Source: Mycobacterium branderi
Lineage (GTDB): Bacteria; Actinomycetota; Actinomycetes; Mycobacteriales; Mycobacteriaceae
Direction of reading: 5' to 3'
DNA: 64,000 bases
NCBI RefSeq assembly: GCF_010728725.1
Contig: NZ_AP022606.1
Coordinates: 3,782,001-3,846,000 of the forward strand
The notes under the pieces were generated by a model, which did no database searches, was not told the origin of the DNA, and saw only the letters and a program-made list of their open reading frames with translations. The position numbers and the translations under genes were made by a program. Positions 40,351 to 49,657 of the stretch are shown here, piece by piece. Each line of letters starts with the position of its first letter. Position 1 is the first letter of the stretch.

Positions 40351-43300
40351 ATGACGGCCGCGGATTCGGCCTGCCCTGCTTGCGGCACAGCGCTGAGCGT
40401 CAACGCAAAGTTCTGTCATGAGTGCGGGTCGCCGCTGACTGCTCGGACTGGCGCCGCGGAGTACAAGCAAGTGACGGTGTTGTTCGCCGATGTGGTGCGA
40501 TCAATGGATATCGCTGCTGCCGTGGGCGCCGAGCGGCTCCGCGAGATCATGACCGCGCTCGTCCATCGTGCGTCGACGGTCGTGCGGCGCTACGGCGGCA
40601 CCGTCGACAAATTCACCGGCGACGGGATCATGGCGATCTTCGGGGCCCCGGTGTCCTTGGAGGACCATGCTGTTCGTGCCTGTGCAGCTGCCCTGGAAAT
40701 CCAGGGAGAAGCCAGGCACTTAGCCGCCGAGGTGGAGGCGAAAGATGCTCTGGCGCTGCAGCTGCGAATAGGTCTGAACTCCGGCGAGGTGATTGCCGGT
40801 GAGATCGGTTCGGGTGCTATGGGTTACACCGCGGTGGGAGTTCACGTCGGTATGGCTCAGCGGATGGAATCCGCGGCGCCTCCCGGCGGCGTGATGCTCA
40901 GTGCGTCCACTGCGCGGCTCGCCGAGAACGTCGCCGTCCTCGCGGACCCAGAACTGGTAACCATCAAGGGCGCCGCCGATCCGGTGTCGGCACGCCGACT
41001 TGTGGCACTGGCGGCACCCCGCGAGCGTATTGGTCCGCACGCCTCGACACTGGTGGGCCGCGAGTGGGAACTTGCCGCTCTGACGGCGATGCTGAATCGT
41101 TCGACAACAGGCCATGGCTGTGTCGCCGCGGTAGTCGGTCCGCCCGGCATCGGCAAGAGCCGCATCGTCGCCGAAACGAGCTCCGTTGCGGATAGCCAGG
41201 GCGTGCAAGTCTTTTGGACATACTGCGAGTCTCATACCAGCGAGGTCGCATTCCACGCGGTGACCCGGCTACTGCGGGCGGTGTTGGGAACGGCGGATCT
41301 CGACGATGCGACGGCGCGGGCCACGGTTCGAAGCCAACTGCCGGATGCCGATCCCGCGGATCTTGTACTCCTCGACGACCTGCTCGGCATCCGCGATCCT
41401 GCAACCGATCTGGCTGATATCGCGCCCGATGCTCGTCGGCGCAGGCTGACGGCGCTGATGATTACGGCCGCGTTGACCCGCTCGACACCGCGTGTCTACG
41501 TTATCGAGGACGCGCACTGGATCGATCAGGCGAGCGAATCCATGCTTGCCGATTTCCTCGCGGTGGTTCCGCGGACTCGCTCACTGGTACTGATCACATA
41601 CCGGCCCGAATACAGCGGCGAGCTCACTAGGGCCCCGGCCGGGCAAGTGATTGCGCTTGCCCCACTGGACGATTCGCAAACTTTGGTGTTGATCGAGGAG
41701 TTACTGGGGTCGGACCCTTCGGTTGCCGCACTGGCCGACCAGATCGCTGAGCGGGTCGCCGGAAACCCGTTTTTCGCCGAGCAGATCATCCGTGATCTTG
41801 CCGATCGAGGCGTGGTCACCGGCGGGCCCGGGGCATATGTATGTGTGGATGAGCACGGCGAAGTGCACGTGCCGGCCAGCCTGCATGCGGCCATAGCCGC
41901 GCGGATCGACCGCCTGGACGCGACAGCGAAACGCACCCTGAACGCAGCCGCGGTGATCGGGTCGTTCGATGCGGAGCTTCTCACCACGGTGGGCGCTGAT
42001 CCGAACCTCGAAACGCTGGTCAAGGCAGAGCTTGTCGACCAGGTCAAGTTCAGCCCGTGCGCCGAGTATGCATTTCGCCATCCGCTCATCCGCTCGGTGG
42101 CCTACGAATCACAGCTCAAATCGGACCGTGCCGAGTTGCACCGAAAGTTGGCCGCAGCCATCGAGCAGACCGACGAAAATGCGTCACTGATTGCCGAGCA
42201 TCTTGAAGCCGCCGGGGACCTACACGAAGCGTTCAGTTGGCACATGCGTGCCGGCACGTGGTTGCGGGCGTACCGCGACATTGCTGCGGCCTGGACCAGC
42301 TGGCAGCGAGCACGCCGGATAGCCGACCGGCTGCCCGCCGACGATCCCGATCGCGCCGCAATGCGCATCGCACCCCGGGCCCGGCTGTGCGCAACCGCCT
42401 GGCGCGCAGGAGGCGACATCGCCGACACCGGATTCGACGAACTCCGGACCATGGCTGCCGAGGCTGATGACAAAGTGTCACTTGCAATCGGTATGGCCGG
42501 CCAAATACAGGCACTCACTGGCCACGAGCGCTTTCACGAAGCGTCGCAGCTGTCCGGCGAACTCGAACCATTGCTGGAGTCGATTGCCGACCCATCGCTG
42601 ACGGTCGCACTGCTGTGGATGGCATTGACCCCAAAAATGAGAGTGGGCGAGGTAACCGAATGCGTGCGGTTGGCGCAGCGCGTGATTGACCTGGCCGACG
42701 GCGATTTCCACATGGGAGATCTCATCATCGAAACCCCGCTGATATGGGCGCTGATGACACAAGCCGTCGCACGGGCGTGTCTGGGGCAGCCGGCATGGAA
42801 GCACCAAATGCAACAGGCTGCGGCAATATGCCGCGAGGTCCAGCCCGGCGGCCGCGCCGTATTCGACTTGCTCGTCTACAACTTCGGGACACTGCATGGG
42901 CTGCTGCGCAACGACACCCCGCTCCTGCAGGACTCCGCGGAGACGCTCAACCGGGCGGAACAGCGCGGCGACGATTTCGCGTTGACGGCTGCCCGCCTTC
43001 TGCGTGGCCTCATCCTTGCTCAATCGGAAGAGCCGCAACGTAGCGATGGCTTCCACCTACTCGCCATGGCTCGTCATGCCATCTTGGAGAAGCGTTTCAT
43101 GATGGGCGAGGTGCATGCGATCGAATTGGAAACTGCAAAGCAAAGGGCACGTACGGGAGATCATGACGGAGCTACCGAGATTCTGCGTGCCCTGGTCGAC
43201 CACGAAATCGCCACTGGCTCACTGATTTATCGAGGAGCAGCAGTTGCCGCTTTAGTCGAGACATTGTTGCAACGCGGTACCCAAGCCGACCTACAGGAAG

Positions 43301-43503
43301 CGCAGTCGGCGATCGAGCGGTTGGCGGCGGTGCCCGTCGAGCCCGGTTTCGTGCTCTATGACGTGGCACTGCTACGACTGCGTGCGCTACTGGCAAAGGC
43401 CCGCGGCGACGACGGTACCTATCGCGATTTCGTCGATCGCTACCGGGCCATGGCCACATCGCTTGGCTTCGAAGGCCATATCGCAGTGGCCGAGGCGATG
43501 TAG
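40351..43503 (+). CDS. Zn-ribbon, class III cyclase-like, AAA ATPase and TPR-like regulator
   Basis: A 1050-residue multidomain protein. A zinc ribbon (Cys8, Cys11, Cys22, Cys25) is followed by a class III nucleotide cyclase domain (about 37-220), then a signalling ATPase with Walker A GPPGIGKS near residue 262 and Walker B VYVIEDAHWID, then about 450 residues of TPR-like helices. Metal residues Asp47 and Asp91 and Lys87 are kept. The segment where true cyclases carry an Asn (GDTVN-type) reads GVHVGMAQRMES, so cyclase activity is doubtful. No LuxR helix-turn-helix is at the C terminus. ATG 40351 overlaps the stop of a 14-codon frame starting GTG 40310. Relatives such as Rv1358 and Rv2435c share parts. 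Confidence 0.88.
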   Translation: MTAADSACPACGTALSVNAKFCHECGSPLTARTGAAEYKQVTVLFADVVRSMDIAAAVGAERLREIMTALVHRASTVVRRYGGTVDKFTGDGIMAIFGAPVSLEDHAVRACAAALEIQGEARHLAAEVEAKDALALQLRIGLNSGEVIAGEIGSGAMGYTAVGVHVGMAQRMESAAPPGGVMLSASTARLAENVAVLADPELVTIKGAADPVSARRLVALAAPRERIGPHASTLVGREWELAALTAMLNRSTTGHGCVAAVVGPPGIGKSRIVAETSSVADSQGVQVFWTYCESHTSEVAFHAVTRLLRAVLGTADLDDATARATVRSQLPDADPADLVLLDDLLGIRDPATDLADIAPDARRRRLTALMITAALTRSTPRVYVIEDAHWIDQASESMLADFLAVVPRTRSLVLITYRPEYSGELTRAPAGQVIALAPLDDSQTLVLIEELLGSDPSVAALADQIAERVAGNPFFAEQIIRDLADRGVVTGGPGAYVCVDEHGEVHVPASLHAAIAARIDRLDATAKRTLNAAAVIGSFDAELLTTVGADPNLETLVKAELVDQVKFSPCAEYAFRHPLIRSVAYESQLKSDRAELHRKLAAAIEQTDENASLIAEHLEAAGDLHEAFSWHMRAGTWLRAYRDIAAAWTSWQRARRIADRLPADDPDRAAMRIAPRARLCATAWRAGGDIADTGFDELRTMAAEADDKVSLAIGMAGQIQALTGHERFHEASQLSGELEPLLESIADPSLTVALLWMALTPKMRVGEVTECVRLAQRVIDLADGDFHMGDLIIETPLIWALMTQAVARACLGQPAWKHQMQQAAAICREVQPGGRAVFDLLVYNFGTLHGLLRNDTPLLQDSAETLNRAEQRGDDFALTAARLLRGLILAQSEEPQRSDGFHLLAMARHAILEKRFMMGEVHAIELETAKQRARTGDHDGATEILRALVDHEIATGSLIYRGAAVAALVETLLQRGTQADLQEAQSAIERLAAVPVEPGFVLYDVALLRLRALLAKARGDDGTYRDFVDRYRAMATSLGFEGHIAVAEAM

Positions 43504-44021
43504 TGGATACCAAACCCGGCCGGCTGCATTTGGCGGTGTGCCGACGCTTCGGTGACCCGGTCCGGTCGGCCGACGGGAAGTGGGACCGCCCAACCCCGTG
43601 CAACGCCTGGGACGCGCGCGGAGTGCTCGAGCATGTGATCGGCTTTCACGACGTGTTGCTGCTTCGGCCGCTCGGACTGAAGCCGCAGCGTCCCCGCCAC
43701 GACCCACAGCGGCGCTGGGAGTTGACCGTCGACCGGTTGAAGGAGGCGTTGGACCGTGAGTGGGTCATCGACGTGCCATTGCCACACCTCACCCGAGACG
43801 TGCTGGTGCACACTTGGGATCTGGCGCGTGCAGTCGGCGCCGACGACCGGCTCGATCCCGGCTGGTGCACAATGTTTTTCGAGGGGCTGCCCGAAAACTC
43901 CAGTGGATCAGGGATGTTCGCCGCCCCTGTCGCCGTCGACGACGACGCGGACATCCAGTCGAAGCTGCTGGCCCGCCTTGGTCGCGACCCGTCCTGGCAA
44001 CCGCCGAATGGCCACTTATGA
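43503..44021 (+). CDS. TIGR03086/DinB-like metal-binding protein
   Basis: A 172-residue four-helix-bundle protein of the maleylpyruvate-isomerase/DinB superfamily. Likely metal-ligand histidines are in VLEHVIGFHDVLLL near residue 44 and DVLVHTWDLARAVG near 105, and the N-terminal CNAWDARG is typical of TIGR03086. These proteins bind a metal and often use mycothiol; the substrate here is unknown. GTG 43503 overlaps the stop of the cyclase-like gene, so the two are coupled. Its last codons and stop lie inside a large palindrome, so the C terminus NGHL may come from a repeat insertion. Confidence 0.82.
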   Translation: MDTKPGRLHLAVCRRFGDPVRSADGKWDRPTPCNAWDARGVLEHVIGFHDVLLLRPLGLKPQRPRHDPQRRWELTVDRLKEALDREWVIDVPLPHLTRDVLVHTWDLARAVGADDRLDPGWCTMFFEGLPENSSGSGMFAAPVAVDDDADIQSKLLARLGRDPSWQPPNGHL

Positions 44022-44062
44022 CACGCTATTTCGCAAAAAGCGTGTCATAAGTGGCCATTCGG
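44004..44062. repeat. Perfect 24-bp inverted repeat, bidirectional terminator-like
   Basis: Arms 44004-44027 and 44039-44062 pair perfectly around an 11-base loop ATTTCGCAAAA. It separates two converging genes, and contains the stop codon of the left one (44019-44021). It could terminate both transcripts. It shares ATTTCGCAA with the inverted repeat at 1102-1162. Confidence 0.9.
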
Positions 44063-44066
44063 TGGC

Positions 44067-45527
44067 CTAAGAAGGATATCGGCGCGGGGTGAACACGCGA
44101 TCCGCATACCACTGCGTTTGCGACGAGCCGACGATCAGCAGACAGCGCATGTCGACGTCGGCCGGGTCCAGATCGGCCAACCGCACCACCGTCACCCGCT
44201 CGTCCGGTCCGGACACGTCGCGGCCGATCACCACCGGGGTGCCGGGATCGCGATGCTCCAGCAGCAGATCCCGCATCGCCGCGACCTGCCAGGTCCGGCT
44301 CTTCGACGCCGGGTTGTAGATCGCCAGCACCATGTCGGCGGCGGCCGCGGCGGAAAGCCGTGTGGCGATGACGTCCCACGGCTTGAGCCGGTCCGACAGC
44401 GAGATCACCGCGTAGTCGTGACCCAGCGGCGCGCCGACCCGGCTGGCCACCGCCTGCGCCGCGGTCATCGCCGGAATCACCCGCACCGACACGCCCGGCC
44501 ACTGCTTGGCCTCCTCCAGCACAGCGGTCGCCATCGCGAACACACCGGGATCACCCGACGACACCACCGCCACCGCGCGGCCCTGCTCCGCCAAAGTGCA
44601 CGCCAGTCGGGCCCGCATGACCTCGTCGGTGTTGTCGCTGGCATGACGGCGCTGCCCGTCCCGGACCGGTACGCGATCCAGATACGGGCCGTAGCCGATC
44701 AGGTCGGTCGCCGCGGCCAGCTCGCGGCGGCATTCCGGCGTCATCCAGTCGAACCGCCCGGGGCCCAGACCCACCACCGCCACGCCGCCGCACCGTGACT
44801 CGCGGCGTCGCCCGCCCGGCACCATGGCCAGCGAGAAATAGGGCACGCTGGTCTCGTCGACCGTACCGGCGGGCAATACCCGTTGGCTCGCAGTGCTGGC
44901 CCGCTCCACGTACAACGCATCGTCGAGTTGCCCCGACATCGAAAGCGCTTCTCGGACAGCAGGATACGAGCGGCCCAGCTTCAAGACCACCGCGGCGTCG
45001 GCCTCGGAAAGCCGGCGGGCCAGCTCGGGGACCGGCAGCGTGCCCGGCAGCACCGAGAGCACCTCGTCGCCTGCCACCAGCGGTGTCCCGATCGCCGCCG
45101 ACGCCGCGCTCACCGACGTCACCCCCGGCACGATCACCGCGTCGAACCGCTCGGTCAACCGGGTGTGCAGATGCATGTAGGAGCTGTAGAACAGCGGATC
45201 GCCCTCGGCCAGCAGCGCCACGTCGCGCCCGGCGTCCAGGTGCGCGGCGATCCGGGCCGTGGCTTCGGCGTAGAAATCCTCGATCGCCCCGGCATACCCG
45301 CCGGGATGATCGGTGGTCTCGGTGGTGACCGGATAAACCAGGTGTTCCTCAATCTGGCCGGGCCGCAGGTAAGCCGAGGCGATCCCGCGGGCGATGCTGC
45401 GGCCGTGCCGCGCACTGTGATAGGCCACCACGTCCGCCTGCCCGATCACCCGCGCGGCCTTGACGGTCACCAGCTCAGGATCGCCGGGTCCCAGACCGAC
45501 GCCGAAAAGCGTGCCCCGCCTAGGCAT
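44067..45527 (-). CDS. cobIJ: CobI-CobJ fusion: precorrin-2 C20- and precorrin-3B C17-methyltransferase
   Basis: Two SAM-dependent corrin methylases in one 486-residue chain. CobI is residues 1 to about 240 ([53 protein letters not shown]). CobJ follows from about 245 ([51 protein letters not shown]), the enzyme that also contracts the ring. M. tuberculosis has the same fusion (Rv2066, 508 residues). The ATG overlaps the cobH end by eight bases. It is the last gene of the cobG-cobH-cobIJ operon. Confidence 0.97.
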   Translation of the reverse strand: MPRRGTLFGVGLGPGDPELVTVKAARVIGQADVVAYHSARHGRSIARGIASAYLRPGQIEEHLVYPVTTETTDHPGGYAGAIEDFYAEATARIAAHLDAGRDVALLAEGDPLFYSSYMHLHTRLTERFDAVIVPGVTSVSAASAAIGTPLVAGDEVLSVLPGTLPVPELARRLSEADAAVVLKLGRSYPAVREALSMSGQLDDALYVERASTASQRVLPAGTVDETSVPYFSLAMVPGGRRRESRCGGVAVVGLGPGRFDWMTPECRRELAAATDLIGYGPYLDRVPVRDGQRRHASDNTDEVMRARLACTLAEQGRAVAVVSSGDPGVFAMATAVLEEAKQWPGVSVRVIPAMTAAQAVASRVGAPLGHDYAVISLSDRLKPWDVIATRLSAAAAADMVLAIYNPASKSRTWQVAAMRDLLLEHRDPGTPVVIGRDVSGPDERVTVVRLADLDPADVDMRCLLIVGSSQTQWYADRVFTPRRYPS

Positions 45528-46134
45528 TACCGGCCGCGATCGCGTTGACGGCGGCGGCGGCCATCGCGCTACCGCCGCGACGGCCCCGCACCACCAGATA
45601 CGACATGCCGCGCGGACGCTCGATCAGCTCCTGCTTGGACTGCGCAGACCCGACGAAGCCGACCGGCCCGCCCAGCACCGCGGCCGGCACCGGCGCGCCC
45701 TCGTCGACGAGCTCGAGTAACCGAAACAGCGCGGTGGGCGCGTTGCCGATCGCGACCACCGCCCCGCCCAGTCGATCCGCCCACAGCTCCACTCCGGCAG
45801 CCGAGCGCGTCGTCGCCCGCTCGGCGGCAAGCTTCGCGGCGCGGGGGTCGGCCACCAGCGACACGACCGGTCCGGGCGCCTTGGTGATCCCGGCGGCCAC
45901 CATCGACGAGTCGCACAGCACCGGGGCGCCGCCGGCCAGCGCTGCGCCGGCCCGGGCGACCACGTCGTCGGTATAGGCCACATGCTCGGCCAGGTCGACT
46001 TGGCCGCAGGTGTGGATCAGCCGCACCACCACCTGTTCGACGTCGGCGGGGAACCGGGTCAGGTCCGCTTCGGCCCGGATGGTCGCGAACGACTGCCGGT
46101 AGATCTCGTGGGCGTCGCGCAGGTAGTCGAGCAC
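45520..46134 (-). CDS. cobH: Precorrin-8X methylmutase
   Basis: CobH moves a methyl group from C11 to C12 to give hydrogenobyrinate. The 204 residues follow M. tuberculosis CobH closely: the catalytic His lies in [15 protein letters not shown] near residue 41, with [28 protein letters not shown] and [19 protein letters not shown] 46134 is preceded by AAGGTGAG, a ribosome-binding site made partly by the cobG stop region nine bases away. Confidence 0.97.
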   Translation of the reverse strand: MLDYLRDAHEIYRQSFATIRAEADLTRFPADVEQVVVRLIHTCGQVDLAEHVAYTDDVVARAGAALAGGAPVLCDSSMVAAGITKAPGPVVSLVADPRAAKLAAERATTRSAAGVELWADRLGGAVVAIGNAPTALFRLLELVDEGAPVPAAVLGGPVGFVGSAQSKQELIERPRGMSYLVVRGRRGGSAMAAAAVNAIAAGNA

Positions 46135-46143
46135 CCGCTCACC

Positions 46144-47247
46144 TTAAGGCCTGGTCTGCAACCGGTAGCCGTCGCCAGTAGCGACCAGCACCTGGCCGAC
46201 GGGCGGGCTGCCGCACGCCCGCTCACAGCCGACGAAATGCCGCCTGATGTCCGCCTCGCCCGCCTGCACTGCCGCGGCGGCGTCGGCGCGCACATCAGCG
46301 GCCGAATGCGCGCAGCCAGGGCTGCCGGTGCAGGCGCTGACCAAAAGCCACAGCGAGGCCTCGTCGAACACCAGGCCCAGCGGTGCCAGCACCCGCAGCG
46401 CCGCATCTGCCACCGCCTCGTCGAGGTCGCAGATCAGCACCGAGCGCCACGGCGTGACCACCAGCGGCGCCCCGATCGCGGCCAGATATTCCGCGACGCG
46501 GGCCGCCAAAACCCCCAGCGGCACGACGGCGCCCAGCGCCACCCGGCCGTCGTCCTGCGAAATCCAGCCCACTGGGGGTGTAGTGACGGGCGTGTGCCGC
46601 AAGCCGAGTCCGGAGCCAGGCACCAGCACCCGCGGATCAGCCAATTCGACTACGCGCCACGCCTTTCCGCGCGTCTCGACAAACCGCACCGCAACCGCGA
46701 CCAGTCTGTCCACAACCTCGCCGGCCTCAAGCCGGACACCGGTGTCGCGGCCGGCCAGCAGCAGCGCCGCGCCGCCCTCGAGCACGTGCACGCCGACGTC
46801 GGCGCCCAACCCCGACACGTCGCCACGGCCGTCGTCGATGCTGAACCAGAACCGCCCCGGCAGCGACGCCAGCGCCGGTTGGGCCTGGATCGCGGCGTCC
46901 AGCTCGCTGACCCACCCGCGCACATCGGCCGCACCGCCCACCCGGCCGGACAACGCCGACGCGACGACGTTGCGGACCCGCTCGTGGGTCGCCGACGGCA
47001 GCAAGCCGGCCTCGGCCACCGCCTCGGCGACCGCCGCGGTATCGGTGATCCCGCGGATTTGCACGTTTCCGCGAGCGGTCAGCTCGAGTGTGCCTGAGCC
47101 GAACCTGCTGGACGCGGCGGCCAGCGCCGCCAACTGGGCGGCGCTGATCGTCCCGCCGGGCAGCCGCACCCGCGCCAGCGCGCCGTCGGCCGCCTGATGC
47201 ACCTGCAGCGCACCCGGACAGGCATCGGTGTGGCGGGATCTCTGCAC
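46144..47247 (-). CDS. cobG: Precorrin-3B synthase
   Basis: CobG is the oxygen-dependent monooxygenase that makes precorrin-3B, so its presence marks the aerobic B12 route. The 367 residues resemble nitrite/sulfite reductases: LELTARGNVQIRGI near residue 50 and, at the C terminus, ACTGSPGCAHS and GCERACG, whose Cys would hold a 4Fe-4S cluster. GTG 47247 lies 6 bases after TACCGT (minus strand), a leaderless start; a longer frame to 47436 is rejected on that ground. M. tuberculosis CobG has 363 residues. Confidence 0.96.
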   Translation of the reverse strand: MQRSRHTDACPGALQVHQAADGALARVRLPGGTISAAQLAALAAASSRFGSGTLELTARGNVQIRGITDTAAVAEAVAEAGLLPSATHERVRNVVASALSGRVGGAADVRGWVSELDAAIQAQPALASLPGRFWFSIDDGRGDVSGLGADVGVHVLEGGAALLLAGRDTGVRLEAGEVVDRLVAVAVRFVETRGKAWRVVELADPRVLVPGSGLGLRHTPVTTPPVGWISQDDGRVALGAVVPLGVLAARVAEYLAAIGAPLVVTPWRSVLICDLDEAVADAALRVLAPLGLVFDEASLWLLVSACTGSPGCAHSAADVRADAAAAVQAGEADIRRHFVGCERACGSPPVGQVLVATGDGYRLQTRP

Positions 47248-47253
47248 GTGTTC

Positions 47254-47259
47254 ACGGTA
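47254..47259 (-). promoter_or_regulatory. -10 for leaderless cobG (TACCGT)
   Basis: On the minus strand TACCGT is 6 bases before the cobG GTG. The operon cobG-cobH-cobIJ therefore has no room for a cobalamin riboswitch in its own leader. Confidence 0.55.
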
Positions 47260-47405
47260 CGGGGTTGCTTTCAGGCCAGTGATCGAGATTGGCTCACCCA
47301 GCGGAAAACCCTTACCCGATCTGATCTTCGGCGCATAACGTCTGGGGCCGCAACCATGCGTTGCGTCGTATCTGCTTGTGCCCCAACCATGAGGACGTCG
47401 ACACC

Positions 47406-48194
47406 GTGAGCATCGCAACAGCGCCGATCGGCACACGGGTGTGGGCGCGTCGCAAATGGGAAATTCTGCGCTTAGCGTCGCCCGTGGCGCTTGTGGTGCT
47501 CTGGCAGCTGGGTAGCGCCATCGGCGTCATACCCGAGGATGTGTTGCCCGCTCCCTCGCTGATCGCCGAGGCCGGCGTGGAACTGCTCGACAACGGGCAG
47601 CTCGCCGACGCGCTACAGGTGTCCGGAACGCGGGTCGTCGAGGGTCTGCTGCTGGGCGGGCTGGTCGGAATCGCCGTGGGCTCAGCGGTTGGCCTGTCCC
47701 GTTGGTTCGAGTCGACCGTCGACCCGCCCATGCAGATGCTGCGTGCGCTGCCGCATCTGGGACTGATCCCCCTGCTCATCCTGTGGTTCGGGATCGGCGA
47801 GCTGCCCAAAGTGCTGCTCGTTGCATTGGGTGCTGCTTTCCCGCTCTACCTCAACAGCTTTGCAGCGATTCGCCAGGTAGACCCGAAGCTGCTCGAAGCC
47901 GCTCAGGTGCTTGGCTTTTCGTTCTGGCAACGGTTCGGCCGGATCATCGTCCCCAGCGCAGCGCCCCTGGTGCTGGTGGGCTTGCGGCAATCGCTGGCGA
48001 TCGCCTGGCTGACATTGGTTGTCGCCGAACAGATCAACGCCGACAAGGGGATCGGCTTTCTGATCAACAACGCCCGAGACTTCCTGCGCATCGACATCAT
48101 CATCTTCGGACTGATCGTCTACGCGCTGCTTGGCATCGTCACCGACGCAATCGTCCGGGTCTTCGAACACCGCGCCCTGCGGTATCGACAGTGA
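47406..48194 (+). CDS. ABC transporter permease, sulfonate/nitrate/taurine type
   Basis: A 262-residue inner-membrane permease with about six hydrophobic segments. The signature EAAQVLGFSFWQRFGRIIVPSAAPLVLVGLRQS is the EAA loop that touches the ATPase, and PLLILWFGIGELPKVLLV is typical of SsuC/TauC/NitT permeases. Substrate is not certain. GTG 47406 has GAGG upstream; an ATG-like extension from 47361 is disfavoured. With the next gene it makes an importer whose binding protein is broken. Confidence 0.88.
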   Translation: MSIATAPIGTRVWARRKWEILRLASPVALVVLWQLGSAIGVIPEDVLPAPSLIAEAGVELLDNGQLADALQVSGTRVVEGLLLGGLVGIAVGSAVGLSRWFESTVDPPMQMLRALPHLGLIPLLILWFGIGELPKVLLVALGAAFPLYLNSFAAIRQVDPKLLEAAQVLGFSFWQRFGRIIVPSAAPLVLVGLRQSLAIAWLTLVVAEQINADKGIGFLINNARDFLRIDIIIFGLIVYALLGIVTDAIVRVFEHRALRYRQ

Positions 48195-48204
48195 AAGGCC
48201 AACT

Positions 48205-48936
48205 GTGACAGCTACTTTGACAGCCAGTCGGGAGGACACCGATGTCGCCGGACAGCTGCGTCACGTCGACAAGTGGTACGGCAACCGTCATGTACTCGTC
48301 GACGTCTCATTGCAGATCAGACGAGGCGAGATCGTTGCCCTTGTCGGGCGCAGTGGCTCGGGCAAGTCCACACTGCTGCGGGTGCTGGCCGGGCTGTCGA
48401 CGGATCACACCGGCGAACGTATGACCGCCGGCGCGCCGGCGCTGGCGTTCCAGGAGCCGCGACTGTTTCCCTGGCGCGACGTGCGCACCAACGTCGGCTA
48501 CGGGCTCACCCGGACCCGGCTGTCTGCGCCGCAGATTCGACAGCGCGCCGAGCGGGCACTTGCCGACGTCGGGCTCGCCGACCGCGCGGATGCATGGCCG
48601 CTGACACTCTCGGGCGGTCAGGCGCAACGGGTTTCGTTGGCCCGGGCACTGGTGGCCGAGCCACAGCTGTTGCTGCTCGACGAACCATTCGGTGCGCTCG
48701 ATGCATTGACTCGGCTGACCATGCACGCCTTGCTCTTGGAGCTGTGGCGCCGTCACGGGTTTGGTGTCCTGTTGGTCACCCACGACGTCGACGAAGCCCT
48801 GGCGCTCGCCGATCGCGTGTTGGTCCTCGAGAACGGCCGGGTGATTCATGCATTGACCATCGACCATCCCCGCGCGTCGCATAACGAGCGGTATCGCGCC
48901 GAACTGCTTGGCCAGTTGGGGGTGCCGCCGCGGTGA
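48205..48936 (+). CDS. ABC transporter ATPase, sulfonate/nitrate/taurine type
   Basis: A 243-residue importer ATPase. Walker A GRSGSGKST near residue 50, Q-loop FQEPRLFPWRDV, signature LSGGQAQRVSLARAL near 138, Walker B LLLLDEPFGALD and switch His in VTHDVDEALALADRV are all intact, so it should be active. Closest in type to SsuB. AAAGG precedes GTG 48205, 10 bases after the permease gene. Its stop overlaps the start of the damaged binding-protein gene. Confidence 0.92.
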   Translation: MTATLTASREDTDVAGQLRHVDKWYGNRHVLVDVSLQIRRGEIVALVGRSGSGKSTLLRVLAGLSTDHTGERMTAGAPALAFQEPRLFPWRDVRTNVGYGLTRTRLSAPQIRQRAERALADVGLADRADAWPLTLSGGQAQRVSLARALVAEPQLLLLDEPFGALDALTRLTMHALLLELWRRHGFGVLLVTHDVDEALALADRVLVLENGRVIHALTIDHPRASHNERYRAELLGQLGVPPR

Positions 48937-49561
48937 TGCCGAAGGTGTGGCACGTATTGCTCGTGCTGAGTTTGGTTGTCACCGGGTGTGTTTCGCGCCA
49001 CGAGTCGAGGCGGCCACCGCGGGCAAGATCGACTTCGCGATCACCGGCAACACCCCGCCGATCTTCGGGGCCGCGAGCAACGCCAAGGTCAAGGCCGTCT
49101 CCGCCTACGGCGGCGGTGGTGCGGGCAATCGGATTCTGGTGCATGCCGATTCGCCGATCCGCTCGGTCGCGGACCTGCGCGGCAAGACGATCATCGTCGG
49201 CAAAGGCAGCTCGTCGCACGGCAACGTGCTCGCGCAGCTGGACAAGGCCGGCTTGCGGCCCTCCGACGTGAAGTTCGTATACCTGCAACCGGCGGACGCG
49301 CTGTCCGCCTTCGCGCAACACCAAGCCGAGGCATGGGCCATCTGGGACCCTTACACCGCGCAGGCCGAGCAGCAGATTCCGGTGCGCAGTATCGCCGAGG
49401 CCTAGGGAGTCACCAACGGGGACTGGATCGGCGTCGCCTCCGAACAGCGGCTGGCCGACCTGTTCGCGGCATCGGGCCAGATCCAGTCGTCGCCGAGGTT
49501 CGCCAACTGGGCAGACCGGCGGTTCAACGACGTCGTGCGACCCTATCTCGCCAGGCCGTAA
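48936..49561 (+). pseudogene. Broken SsuA-like substrate-binding lipoprotein
   Basis: The ATG at 48936 opens a lipoprotein signal (HVLLVLSLVVTGC, lipobox VTGC), but the frame then turns into nonsense. In another frame from about 49011 the SsuA-like body appears: GKIDFAITGNTPPIFGAAS, SVADLRGKTIIVGKGSSSHGN, AWAIWDPYTAQAEQ. The segment normally between signal and body, several dozen residues, is missing, so a frameshifting deletion joined them. A TAG at 49403-49405 stops the body, and the same frame continues to a TAA at 49559-49561 with more family-like sequence (GDWIGVASEQRLADLF). Two independent lesions make it a pseudogene. The permease and ATPase are intact. Confidence 0.85.
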
Positions 49562-49657
49562 GCACCGAATGCGGAAAAACATCCGGTAGATTGGACGATT
49601 CTTCTACAATCCGGAGCGCGGGAGCCCCCGTAACGGCACCAGGTAGAAGGGCTGACC
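49562..49657. promoter_or_regulatory. Leader of the LuxR-type gene with an imperfect hairpin
   Basis: CCGG...ATTG (49583-49593, with TAG bulged) can pair with CAATCCGG at 49607-49614. TAGATT at 49587-49592 could be a -10. AGAAGGG lies 6 bases before ATG 49658. The hairpin overlaps the candidate promoter, so it could be an operator. Confidence 0.35.
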
